From positions 1 through 14,941 of the forward strand of contig CALGRZ010000063.1 of the NCBI GenBank assembly GCA_937880705.1: a stretch of 14,941 nucleotides of DNA, written 5' to 3'. The position numbers were made by a program, and so were the translations under genes. Positions 1 through 7,386 of the stretch are shown one piece after another (position 1 is the stretch's first letter; each line of letters opens with the position of its first letter). This DNA is from an uncultured Alistipes sp. Lineage in GTDB: Bacteria > Bacteroidota > Bacteroidia > Bacteroidales > Rikenellaceae. The notes below the pieces were generated by a model, which saw only the letters and a program-made list of their open reading frames with translations, ran no database searches and was not told where the DNA came from.

Positions 1-76
1 TGTCACAGCCAAGCTCTTTGAGGCCCGCGCTCAGGGCTTCTTCAACGGTCTTTCCGCTGGTTTCAATGGTTCTCAA
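1..76 (-). CDS. jag: Jag/KhpB RNA-binding protein, N-terminal fragment (runs off the window)
   Basis: Reading the minus strand from a TTG at 76-74 gives about 25 residues, beginning (M)RTIETSGKTVEEAL and continuing AGLKELGCD. This matches the start of the Jag_N domain, which has a conserved 'GKTxEEAxxxGLxxLG' pattern. In the full family, Jag_N is followed by KH and R3H domains that bind RNA; those lie outside the window. The TTG overlaps the yidC stop codon (TTGA), the tight coupling usual for yidC-jag in Firmicutes. TTG is the only start that keeps the whole domain. The pair yidC-jag is a Firmicutes arrangement and is foreign to the Bacteroidales genes in the rest of the window. Confidence 0.8.
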   Translation of the reverse strand, partial: MRTIETSGKTVEEALSAGLKELGCD

Positions 77-840
77 GGCTGAATGGCCTCCTTTTCGGTG
101 TCAACGATCGGGGCGGTTTTCGCGTCCAGATACTTATTGATGGCAAAGTTGGTTACGATGCTCCACAGGTTTACAAATACCCAGTAGGCGGCGAAGGCGG
201 CGGTGGAGGACAAGCAGATCCAAACGGAGAAGATGGGGAAGAACCACTGCATGAACTTGCCGTTGGCAGCGTTCTGGCTGTTTTCAGAGGCAGCCTTCGA
301 TCCGCCGGCGTTCATGAGCTTGGTCTGCAGAATCTGGGTCACACCGGCCAGAACGGGCAGGATGAGACAGCCGTTCACATATACCGACCAGTTGGTGGGG
401 ATTTTGATGGGGAACATGTTGATGAAGAGATTGAAGGTGAAATAGTCGCAGTGGCTGGCAATGGCAGCGTCGACTGCGGCAGCAATCTCGCCGGTATTGT
501 TGGCATACTGGCTGAGAACATCCATCATTTCAGCGCTGATAACCTTCTTGTTCTGATTCAGAAGCATGGAAAGTTCATTCATGGTGGGAATGATGGTCTT
601 GGTGAAGGAGTCAGGCTGGAAAACATTCTTTACCCACAGCCAGCCGTCGGTTGCGCCGAAGGAAGAAATGTCGCCGTTTCTGAGCGCATCAAGAATGGGC
701 TGCGCTTCTTCAAGAGAGAGGAAAGCGCCTTCTGCGTTCATGAGGTTGTCCTTAATCCAATCGTACATCTGGGTCAGCTGAAGCTCGGCAGCGATGTTGC
801 GCAGGGCGTTAATAGCTGCATTAAGTCTGCTCACAATCAA
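73..840 (-). CDS. yidC: YidC/Oxa1-family membrane protein insertase, C-terminal part of a Clostridia-type gene, 5'-truncated
   Basis: YidC inserts and folds proteins in the cytoplasmic membrane. The visible 255 residues contain hydrophobic segments around residues 150-170 (WSVYVNGCLILPVLAGVTQ) and 198-235 (FFPIFSVWICLSSTAAFAAYW, then VFVNLWSIVTNF), ending in a short tail (DTEKEAIQP). The 'FPIFSVWICLSSTAAFAAYW' stretch is the last transmembrane hairpin of short Firmicutes YidC proteins; Bacteroidetes YidC has a different, longer architecture. The region before it (residues 1-150) looks like the soluble insert seen in some Oscillospiraceae-type YidC. The N-terminal membrane segments expected upstream are missing: beyond position 840 the frame runs into Bacteroidales sequence and meets a stop at 895-897. 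The apparent TTG start at 840-838 is therefore only the edge of a fragment. Confidence 0.8.
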   Translation of the reverse strand: MIVSRLNAAINALRNIAAELQLTQMYDWIKDNLMNAEGAFLSLEEAQPILDALRNGDISSFGATDGWLWVKNVFQPDSFTKTIIPTMNELSMLLNQNKKVISAEMMDVLSQYANNTGEIAAAVDAAIASHCDYFTFNLFINMFPIKIPTNWSVYVNGCLILPVLAGVTQILQTKLMNAGGSKAASENSQNAANGKFMQWFFPIFSVWICLSSTAAFAAYWVFVNLWSIVTNFAINKYLDAKTAPIVDTEKEAIQP

Positions 841-850
841 TAGTTTATCG
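790..850. other. Probable join between unrelated genomes (Clostridia to Bacteroidales)
   Basis: Left of here the minus strand codes for a Firmicutes-style yidC-jag pair. Right of here the plus strand codes for Bacteroidetes-style proteins without interruption. YidC loses its N-terminal part here, and the Omp85-like gene has its signal peptide reading antisense across the same bases. No transposase, integrase, direct repeat or tRNA is seen at the boundary. The exact breakpoint cannot be set from the sequence alone, because both reading frames stay plausible over about 794-840. Confidence 0.65.
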
Positions 851-1978
851 GCACAGACCGAGGAGACGATGATGGTGGGCGGTGAGAGCCTGACCTATAG
901 TTACACACCTATCGACCAAACATCCGTGAAGGGATCTTCGCGGATGTTTGGTCGTCGTCTTTTAGAGGGTCTCAACCAAGGTCTCGGAGGGTCGGCCGAT
1001 GGCTCGCTGTCGCTGCTTATAGGGCCGGGCTACTCCGTAGATACGGGGTGGCGACTCGGCCTGCGAGGTAGCAAGAGCTATCGGGTGGGCGATAGTCGCA
1101 GGGAGTCCTCGATAGCCTTCTCGGCATCGGTGTCGCTTACCGGGAGCTACCACGTCGCGTTGCAGGGTATGAACCCTCTGGGCGACAGACACACGTTGCG
1201 CTATGGCGTTGCGGTGGGGTCGCTGCCCACGCGCCTCTATGGTCTGGACTATGCCACAGCGCGCCAAAACATAGCCTCGAAGTATACCGAAAAGCGATAT
1301 GAGGCGCGGGTGGGGTATAGCTATGCGGTGACCACGCACCTAAGCCTCGGTGCAGAGCTGGACTACGCCTACATCGGCAGTGTAAAGCTCGATGAGCGCA
1401 CCACGGAGCTGCTCGATAAGGAGCTGCTCGACTACTCGGGCGGTAGTCTAACCATCGGCCTGAACTACGACAATCGCCGCTATGAGGAGTATCGCACCCG
1501 CGGTATACGCCTAAATGTCAGCGGGTTGCTGCGTCCGAGTGTGGTGAGCAACTACAACCACACGCTCTACACCCTGCGACTGCAGCTGGACTACTATCAG
1601 CCTCTGTGGCGCGGTGCTACTCTGGCACTGGATCTCTATGGCGAGCATAACGCCTCGGCAACGCCATGGATGCTGCGTGCGAGGTTGGGCGACGATAACC
1701 GTATGCGTGGCTACTACTATGGTCGCTACATGGGCTGTAACCTGCTCACGGCACAGCTCGAGCTGCGCCAGCACATCTGGAACGGCCTCGGCGTGGCGGC
1801 ATGGGGTGGCGGTGGCGTGGCCTTCGATAGGGTAGAGCGAGGTCTGCTCCGACAGCTGCTGCCCACCTATGGTGTGGGTCTGCGCTGGGGGCTTGGCGCA
1901 CGCAATATGGTGCGCTTCGATGTGGCCTTTGGCAACGACAGCCACACCTTTATTCTCGGTGTTAGCGAGGCTTTTTAA
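794..1978 (+). CDS. Omp85/BamA-TamA family outer-membrane beta-barrel protein without POTRA domains
   Basis: This 394-residue protein is a predicted outer-membrane barrel. It begins with a plausible signal peptide (MLRRALIAALSLLTINSLSA, cleavage before QTEE). Alternating amphipathic strands rich in Tyr, Gly and Arg run from about residue 65 to the end, and it ends in an aromatic residue (GVSEAF), typical of Omp85 'surface antigen' barrels. MRGYYYGRYMG at about residues 304-314 resembles the (V/I)RG(F/Y) loop-6 motif, followed by NLLTAQLELRQHIW as in other members. There is no room for POTRA domains, so it resembles the short Bacteroidetes BamA/TamA-like proteins of about 380 residues rather than BamA itself; client and role are unknown. 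The first ~15 codons overlap the suspected assembly join, so the start is uncertain. The next methionines are near 869. Confidence 0.75.
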   Translation: MLRRALIAALSLLTINSLSAQTEETMMVGGESLTYSYTPIDQTSVKGSSRMFGRRLLEGLNQGLGGSADGSLSLLIGPGYSVDTGWRLGLRGSKSYRVGDSRRESSIAFSASVSLTGSYHVALQGMNPLGDRHTLRYGVAVGSLPTRLYGLDYATARQNIASKYTEKRYEARVGYSYAVTTHLSLGAELDYAYIGSVKLDERTTELLDKELLDYSGGSLTIGLNYDNRRYEEYRTRGIRLNVSGLLRPSVVSNYNHTLYTLRLQLDYYQPLWRGATLALDLYGEHNASATPWMLRARLGDDNRMRGYYYGRYMGCNLLTAQLELRQHIWNGLGVAAWGGGGVAFDRVERGLLRQLLPTYGVGLRWGLGARNMVRFDVAFGNDSHTFILGVSEAF

Positions 1979-2006
1979 TTATTTTCTTCACTTTTCGGCC
2001 TTCGAG

Positions 2007-2037
2007 TTTCACAATTGACATTTTATTTGTATCTTTG
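2007..2037 (+). promoter_or_regulatory. Bacteroidetes-type promoter of the nadE-rseC-rnf operon
   Basis: TATCTTTG at 2030-2037 matches the -7 consensus TAnnTTTG. TTTC at 2007-2010 lies 19 bp upstream and is one base off the -33 consensus TTTG. The implied transcription start is near 2042-2044, about 50 bases before the nadE ATG. It is the only such element seen before the eight-gene run. Confidence 0.6.
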
Positions 2038-2047
2038 TCGCAATTTA

Positions 2048-2071
2048 CTATACCATAGGTATAGAACCTAT
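2048..2071 (+). promoter_or_regulatory. Overlapping inverted repeats in the nadE 5' leader
   Basis: CTATACC (2048-2054) pairs with GGTATAG (2058-2064) around a 3-base loop. The partly overlapping ATAGGT (2055-2060) pairs with ACCTAT (2066-2071). The two pairings exclude each other. They sit just after the predicted transcription start, so they could be an operator for a dimeric repressor or a small leader switch. No regulator is identified. Confidence 0.3.
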
Positions 2072-2093
2072 TTAGAGAACTTGTTACAGAGAT

Positions 2094-3680
2094 ATGAAGA
2101 TTGCATTAGCACAGCTAAACTTCACCGTTGGCGATATCAAGGCCAATACCGAAAAAATCATCGCTTCGATCAACCGCGCCAAGAGTGAGGGTGCCGACGT
2201 AGTTGTCTTTGCCGAGTTTGCCGTATCGGGCACGCCGGCATACGGACTCCTTACCAAGACCACCTTCCTGACCATGTGTGAGGAGGCGGTGGAGCGCATC
2301 GCACGCCACTGTCGTGGCATCTCGGCTATCGTAGGTACTCCCTACCTCACGGCCGAGGGTCCCATCAGCGCAGCTGCCTACATCGACCGTTTTGGACAGA
2401 TCGAGTACATCGGTAAACGCTACGTCACGGCGCGTCGCGAGATGGGTTACATCATCGGCTCGTCGATAGGTAGCCAGATAGTACATATTGCAGGCAAGAG
2501 CCTCAAGGTGGTCATCGGCGACGACCTAAGCCGCATGGAGGATCTCGAGGAGGAGGTTGATGCAATCATCTCGGTCAATGCACGTCGCTATGGCAAGGGT
2601 ATTATGAGCCGTCGCTTCGACAAGATGAGCCGTCTGGCCTTCACCGAGGGTAAGCCCCTGCTGCTTATCAACCAGGTGGGCGGTGCCGGCGATATCGTCT
2701 ACGACGGAACATCGGGCATACTCAACCGTGATGGCCATCTGGTGATGCTGCTCAACAGCTTCGAGGAGGACTTCCGCATCTTCGATACCGAGGCCGAGAA
2801 CAGACCCTTCGATGTCCCCTTCACGACATACAACGACCGTACCCGCATGATCTACCATGCCGCATGTCTGGGCCTGAGGGACTACTTCCACAAGAATGGC
2901 TACGAGAAGGCCTGTCTGGGTCTGTCGGGAGGTATCGACTCGGCTGTGGTGGCCTGTCTGGCCGTGGGTGCCCTCGGCAAGGAGAATGTGCGTGTGCTGC
3001 TTATGCCCTCGCCCTTCACCCCCAACCAGAGTGTCGAGGATGCCAAGAGGCTGGCCGAGAACCTCGATGTGGAGTATAGCGTGCTCCCCATCGTAGATGC
3101 CTATAACGCCATTGTGGGTACGTTGCAGCCCGTCATCGGAGGTACCGAGTTTGATGCCACCGAGGAGAATATCCAGACCCGCATTCGTACCACGATGCTC
3201 ATGGCCCTGCAGAATAAGACGGGATATATGCTTCTGAACTCGTCGAATAAGAGCGAGAACGCCCTGGGCTGGTGTACGCTCTACGGCGATACGGCAGGTA
3301 CGTTCAGCCCCACGGGTGACCTCTACAAGGGCGAGATCTACGACCTGGCGCGATATATCAACGCCACGTTTGGCGATGTGATCCCCGATGCTATCATCGA
3401 CAAGGAGCCCTCTTCGGAGTTGCGCCCCGACCAGAAGGATAGCGACTATCTGCCTCCCTATGAGGTTATCGATGCCATCCTCTTCCGTATGATCGAGAAG
3501 AAGCAGCACCGTGAGGAGATCGTGGATGCAGGTTTCGACCCGAAGGTTGTCGAGAAGATACACTCGATGATTATGCGCAACGAGAAGAAGCGTTATCAGT
3601 TCCCTCCCGTATTGCGCCTCTCGCCCTGTGCCTTCGGTCACGAGTGGCTGATGCCTCTGGTAAACCACTACGGTGATTAA
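2094..3680 (+). CDS. nadE: NAD+ synthetase with an N-terminal glutaminase-like domain lacking the catalytic cysteine
   Basis: NadE amidates deamido-NAD to NAD using ATP, the last step of NAD synthesis, in the cytoplasm. The 528 residues cover a nitrilase-type amidase domain (about 1-250) and a synthetase domain (about 260-528). The synthetase part looks intact: the ATP-pyrophosphatase loop SGGIDS at 278-283, NSSNKSENALGWCTLYGD, then TGDLYKGEIYDLARY, and a full C-terminal end (FGHEWLMPLVNHYGD). In the amidase domain Glu41 (VFAEFAVSG) and probably Lys108 (IGKRYV) are kept. Where relatives have the nucleophile in ICEDLW, this protein reads VVIGDDLSR, with Gly142 (codon GGC, 2517-2519) in place of Cys. 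The FDE region after the lysine is also unrecognisable. Glutamine hydrolysis is therefore unlikely, and the enzyme may use free ammonia. It is first in the operon; rseC begins 39 bases later. Confidence 0.93.
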   Translation: MKIALAQLNFTVGDIKANTEKIIASINRAKSEGADVVVFAEFAVSGTPAYGLLTKTTFLTMCEEAVERIARHCRGISAIVGTPYLTAEGPISAAAYIDRFGQIEYIGKRYVTARREMGYIIGSSIGSQIVHIAGKSLKVVIGDDLSRMEDLEEEVDAIISVNARRYGKGIMSRRFDKMSRLAFTEGKPLLLINQVGGAGDIVYDGTSGILNRDGHLVMLLNSFEEDFRIFDTEAENRPFDVPFTTYNDRTRMIYHAACLGLRDYFHKNGYEKACLGLSGGIDSAVVACLAVGALGKENVRVLLMPSPFTPNQSVEDAKRLAENLDVEYSVLPIVDAYNAIVGTLQPVIGGTEFDATEENIQTRIRTTMLMALQNKTGYMLLNSSNKSENALGWCTLYGDTAGTFSPTGDLYKGEIYDLARYINATFGDVIPDAIIDKEPSSELRPDQKDSDYLPPYEVIDAILFRMIEKKQHREEIVDAGFDPKVVEKIHSMIMRNEKKRYQFPPVLRLSPCAFGHEWLMPLVNHYGD

Positions 3681-3719
3681 ACACGTTGTCGCAATATAGC
3701 CTTAAGCAAGAGGAGCGTT

Positions 3720-4136
3720 ATGAGCCACACTATCCAACATAGAGGCACCGTTGAGCGTGTCGCGGATGGAAGGGTCTACGTCGCTGTCGAGCAGCAGTCG
3801 GCTTGTGCCGGTTGTCACGCCAAGTCGCTGTGCGGCACTGTCGAGCGCATGCGCATCATCGAGGTGGAGACCCCCTATGCCGAGAGCTTTGCTGTGGGCG
3901 AGAGTGTCGTTGTGGCCCTGCTCAAAGAGTCAATGGCTATGTCGTCTATCGTGTGGGGATATGTGATGCCCCTGGTGGTGCTGCTGGCTGTGCTCTTCAC
4001 GGCTACGGCACTTGGCATGAGTGAGGGCGTGGCCGCCGTGAGCTCTATCGCGGGCGTGGTGCTCTACTACGCCGGTCTTGGCCTGATGCGTAAAAGGTTG
4101 ACTAAAAAGATTAAATTTACAATAATAAAGGAGTAA
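3720..4136 (+). CDS. rseC: RseC/MucC-type SoxR-reducing system protein associated with Rnf
   Basis: This 138-residue protein has an N-terminal cytoplasmic domain with the family's cysteine motif (Cys29-x2-Cys32-x5-Cys38, in SACAGCHAKSLCG). Two hydrophobic helices follow at about 78-98 (IVWGYVMPLVVLLAVLFTATA) and 104-124, then a basic tail (MRKRLTKKIK). RseC proteins are encoded next to rnf/rsx genes in Bacteroidetes and are thought to help assemble the complex or act with it in reducing SoxR; the precise role is not settled. A good ribosome-binding site (AGGAG, 3711-3715) precedes the ATG. The stop codon shares one base with the rnfB start (TAATG), indicating translational coupling. Confidence 0.88.
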   Translation: MSHTIQHRGTVERVADGRVYVAVEQQSACAGCHAKSLCGTVERMRIIEVETPYAESFAVGESVVVALLKESMAMSSIVWGYVMPLVVLLAVLFTATALGMSEGVAAVSSIAGVVLYYAGLGLMRKRLTKKIKFTIIKE

Positions 4137-5017
4137 TGAACGAACTATTACTGACAATTCTGACACTCAGCGTGTTGGGAGCATTTCTAGCACTTATCCT
4201 CTACTTCGTGGCACAGAAGTTTAAGGTGCTGGAGGATCCTCGCATCGGCGATGTCGAGAAGATGCTGCCCGGTGCTAATTGCGGTGGCTGCGGCTTTGCC
4301 GGCTGTCGTGCCATGGCCGAGGCCATGGTTAAGCGTGACGACATCTCGTCGCTCTACTGCCCTGTGGGTGGTGCCGATGTGATGAAGCAGATGGCTACCT
4401 ATCTGGGTAAGGCGGCACCCGAGAAGTCGCCCCAGGTGGCTACGATGCTCTGTGGCGGCTCGTGCGATAAGCGACCCAAGTTGAACCACTACGATGGTGC
4501 CAAGAGCTGTGCTGTTGTCAACTCGCTCTATGTCGGCGAGACGGGCTGTGCCTTCGGCTGTCTGGGCTATGGCGACTGCGTTGAGGCTTGTCAGTTTGGT
4601 GCTCTTGCCATCAACCCTGAAACGGGTCTTGTTGAGGTCGATGCCGATAAGTGTGTGGCGTGTGGTGCCTGCATCAAGGCGTGCCCCAAGTCGCTCATCG
4701 AGCTGCGTAAAAAGTGGCCCAAGAACCGCGCCATCTATGTGGCATGTCGCTCAAAGAGCCGTGGCGCTGCGGTTATCAAGGCCTGCAAGGCGGGATGTAT
4801 CGGTTGTGGCAAGTGCGAGAAGGTGTGTCCCTTTGGTGCTATCAGCCTCACGGATAACCTCGCATATATAGACCCCGAGAAGTGTAAGCTCTGTCGCAAG
4901 TGTGTCAATGAGTGCCCCACGGGAGCTATCCACATCATCAACATGGAGCGTCTGCCCAAGGAGCCCAAGGCTGCGGCACCCGTCAAGGAGGCTGCAAAGG
5001 CAGAGAGTACAAAATAG
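4136..5017 (+). CDS. rnfB: RnfB, iron-sulfur subunit of the Rnf complex
   Basis: RnfB passes electrons between ferredoxin and the membrane part of the Rnf complex. An N-terminal transmembrane anchor (about residues 4-26) is followed by the 'Fes' domain with Cys49, Cys52, Cys57 and Cys75 (NCGGCGFAGC then YCPVGG). Next come several ferredoxin-like 4Fe-4S motifs: an atypical CAFGCLGYGDCVEAC, then CVACGACIKACP, CIGCGKCEKVCP and CKLCRKCVNECP. That gives one Fes cluster plus up to four 4Fe-4S sites. This is the long form (293 residues) known from Bacteroidetes and Clostridia rather than the short ~190-residue proteobacterial RsxB. The tail is Lys/Ala-rich (KEPKAAAPVKEAAKAESTK). It overlaps rseC by one base. 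The nearest purine-rich site (AAAGGAG, 4127-4133) is only 2 bases from the ATG. Confidence 0.95.
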   Translation: MNELLLTILTLSVLGAFLALILYFVAQKFKVLEDPRIGDVEKMLPGANCGGCGFAGCRAMAEAMVKRDDISSLYCPVGGADVMKQMATYLGKAAPEKSPQVATMLCGGSCDKRPKLNHYDGAKSCAVVNSLYVGETGCAFGCLGYGDCVEACQFGALAINPETGLVEVDADKCVACGACIKACPKSLIELRKKWPKNRAIYVACRSKSRGAAVIKACKAGCIGCGKCEKVCPFGAISLTDNLAYIDPEKCKLCRKCVNECPTGAIHIINMERLPKEPKAAAPVKEAAKAESTK

Positions 5018-5042
5018 AAATCCATAAGCTATCAACTATAGT

Positions 5043-6389
5043 ATGAGGACATTTCCCATAGGCGGTATTCATCCGTCGGATAATAAGCAGTGGAGTAAGG
5101 ATAAGGCCATCGAGCGTATGGAGCTCCCCGATCAGGTGGTCATCCCCATGATGCAACATATCGGTGCCCCCGCCACGCCCATCGTGGCCAAGGGCGACAA
5201 GGTTCTCACCGGCCAGCTCATAGCGCAGGCTACGGGCTTTGTGTCGGCAAATATTCACTCTCCCATATCGGGTACGGTGACCGCCATCGAGAGCCTGCCC
5301 AACGAGCAGGGTATGCACCGCCAGATGATCACCATCAAGCGCGAGGGTGACGAGTGGGTCGAGGGCGTAGACCTCTCACCGGAGCTTAAGCGCAGCTGCG
5401 ACCTCGCACCCGAGGCCATCATCGCCAAGGTCAAGGAGGCCGGCATCGTAGGTATGGGTGGTGCTACATTCCCCACACATGTCAAGCTCTCGGTGCCCGA
5501 GGGTCAGAAGGCCGAGATACTCATTATCAATGGCGTAGAGTGTGAGCCCTACCTCACCTCGGACTACCGCACCATGCTGGAGCGTGGCGAGGAGCTGTTG
5601 GTGGGTGTCGAGATATTGATGCGCGCCCTGAAGGTTGAGCGTGCGGTGATAGGTGTCGAGAGCAACAAGCTCGATGCCGTGGCCCACTTGCGTGAACTTA
5701 TCGCCAAGGGTAACTACAAGGGCGTGGAGGTCATGCCCCTTAAGATGCGCTATCCGCAGGGTGGTGAGAAGCAGCTCATAGCAGCTGTCACAGGCCGTCA
5801 GGTACCACCTCCTCCGGCACTCCCCATCTCGGTGGGTGCTGTGGTGTGCAACGCCTCGACTACGGTGGCCGTCTATGAGGCTGTACAGAAGAACAAGCCG
5901 CTCGTCGAGCGTGTGGTGACCATCACGGGTAAGCATCTCGCCAAGCCAAGTAACTACCTTATGCGCTTTGGCACCACATTCCAGACACTTATCGACCATG
6001 CAGGAGGTCTGCCCGAGGGTGATGTTAAGATCCTCAACGGTGGCCCTATGATGGGTCGCTCGGTGGTCAACACCGCAGCTCCGATAATCAAGGGTTGCTC
6101 GGGCGTAACCATCCTCTCGGGTCGCGATGCTGTGCGCCACGCCGAGCAGGCATGTATCAAGTGCGCCAAGTGTGTGTCGGCATGTCCTATGGGCCTGGAG
6201 CCCTACCTGCTGGCGAAGCTCTCGCTGAAGAAGATGTGGGATAGAGCCGAGGAGCACAATGCCGTGGAGTGCATCGAGTGCGGTTGCTGCTCGTACACAT
6301 GTCCGTCGAATCTGCCCCTGCTGGACTACATCCGCATCGGCAAGATCAATGTGATGGGTATCATACGCGCACGCGCGCTTAAAAAATAG
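5043..6389 (+). CDS. rnfC: RnfC, NADH/FMN-binding peripheral subunit of the Rnf complex
   Basis: RnfC is the cytoplasmic NAD(H)-interacting subunit. The 448 residues open with the family's GGIHPSDNK segment, followed by a lipoyl-like fold (PIVAKGDKVLTGQLIAQATG...IHSPISGTV). The Complex-I 51-kDa-like nucleotide region contains GMGGATFPTHVKL near residue 138 and NGVECEPYLTSDYR. An SLBB-like segment follows (VVTITGKHLAKPSNYLMRFGT), then two C-terminal 4Fe-4S motifs: Cys371-x2-Cys374-x2-Cys377-x3-Cys381 (CIKCAKCVSACP) and CIECGCCSYTCP from residue 410. The length is normal for Bacteroidetes, without the long repeat tail of enterobacterial RsxC. It starts 25 bases after rnfB, with an AT-rich leader and no clear Shine-Dalgarno. 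Confidence 0.95.
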   Translation: MRTFPIGGIHPSDNKQWSKDKAIERMELPDQVVIPMMQHIGAPATPIVAKGDKVLTGQLIAQATGFVSANIHSPISGTVTAIESLPNEQGMHRQMITIKREGDEWVEGVDLSPELKRSCDLAPEAIIAKVKEAGIVGMGGATFPTHVKLSVPEGQKAEILIINGVECEPYLTSDYRTMLERGEELLVGVEILMRALKVERAVIGVESNKLDAVAHLRELIAKGNYKGVEVMPLKMRYPQGGEKQLIAAVTGRQVPPPPALPISVGAVVCNASTTVAVYEAVQKNKPLVERVVTITGKHLAKPSNYLMRFGTTFQTLIDHAGGLPEGDVKILNGGPMMGRSVVNTAAPIIKGCSGVTILSGRDAVRHAEQACIKCAKCVSACPMGLEPYLLAKLSLKKMWDRAEEHNAVECIECGCCSYTCPSNLPLLDYIRIGKINVMGIIRARALKK

Positions 6390-6423
6390 GTATAAGAGTT
6401 TGAAACTAAAAAATACTATTGTT

Positions 6424-7374
6424 ATGAATAGAATAATGGCAGCACCCTCGCCACACATTCACGGCGGTGAGTCTACACGCCGTATTATGGGTGATGTGGT
6501 GCTGGCACTCCTCCCCGCGTTGGCCGTCTCGACCTATATTCTGGGTTGGAATGTGCTTATTAGCACGGCTATTGCCGTTGCCGGCTGCGTAGCCTTCGAG
6601 TATCTGATACAGCGTTTTATGCTGAAGCGTCGCTCGACAATCGGTGATCTGTCGGCCGTAGTAACGGGTATCCTGCTCGCCTTCAACCTCCCCGTGGGTA
6701 TCCCCTGGTGGATCATACTTATAGGTGCGCTGGTGGCTATCGGCGTGGGTAAGATGACCTTTGGCGGTCTGGGCTGCAACCCCTTTAACCCCGCCCTCAC
6801 GGGCCGTATCTTCCTGCTTATAGCCTATCCTGTGGAGATGACCGATTGGACTACGGGTGTGCCCGATGCGCTGTCGGGCTCTACCGTCTTGGCCGATGTC
6901 AAGGCGGGTCTCTACTCGGTTAGCGAGGTGGACTTTATCCAGATGCTGGGTGGTCACATGAATGGCTCGATGGGTGAGATAGGCTCGCTGGCACTCATCC
7001 TCGGTGGTCTCTACCTGCTGTGGCGCAAGGTCATCTCGTGGCATATCCCCGTGGCTGTGCTCGGCACCATGGCACTCTTCGCTATGTTGTTGGGCGTCAA
7101 GGATGGTGGTGCCATGCTCTACCAGCTGCCTCTGTTCCACATTCTGGCAGGTGGTGCTCTTCTGGGTGCTATCTTCATGGCTACCGACTACTCGACATCG
7201 CCCATGACCCACCTCGGCATGATTATCTATGGTGTGGGCATCGGCCTTCTGACCATGATCATCCGTGTGTGGGGTGCCTATCCCGAGGGTATGTCGTTTG
7301 CGATATTCATCATGAATGCCGTGACGCCGCTCATCAATAAGTACTGTCGTCCAAAACGCTTCGGCACTAAATAA
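6424..7374 (+). CDS. rnfD: RnfD, membrane subunit with covalent FMN
   Basis: RnfD is an integral membrane subunit of Rnf related to NqrB. It begins MNRIMAAPSPHIHGGESTRRIMGDV, where SPHIH is the family's N-terminal signature. About nine or ten hydrophobic helices follow. SGSTVLADV contains the threonine (about residue 154, codon 6883-6885) expected to carry FMN through a phosphoester bond. GGLGCNPFNPALTGRIFLL and FMATDYSTSPMT are further conserved stretches. I prefer the ATG at 6424 because the family normally starts a few residues before SPH. An in-frame TTG at 6400 would add eight residues (MKLKNTIV) and cannot be excluded, since neither start has a clear ribosome-binding site. The stop is 12 bases before rnfG. 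Confidence 0.92.
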   Translation: MNRIMAAPSPHIHGGESTRRIMGDVVLALLPALAVSTYILGWNVLISTAIAVAGCVAFEYLIQRFMLKRRSTIGDLSAVVTGILLAFNLPVGIPWWIILIGALVAIGVGKMTFGGLGCNPFNPALTGRIFLLIAYPVEMTDWTTGVPDALSGSTVLADVKAGLYSVSEVDFIQMLGGHMNGSMGEIGSLALILGGLYLLWRKVISWHIPVAVLGTMALFAMLLGVKDGGAMLYQLPLFHILAGGALLGAIFMATDYSTSPMTHLGMIIYGVGIGLLTMIIRVWGAYPEGMSFAIFIMNAVTPLINKYCRPKRFGTK

Positions 7375-7386
7375 GGAGTAAGAAGT

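Noticed and set aside
2526..3668. Long open frame (380 codons) on the minus strand opposite nadE
   Set aside because: It lies entirely antisense to a well-conserved gene, has no recognisable domain, and is rich in His, Thr, Leu and Arg as expected from the complement of GC-rich codons.
5376..6458. Minus-strand open frame of 360 codons opposite rnfC
   Set aside because: Antisense shadow of rnfC; composition is that of a mirror frame, with no motif or start signal.
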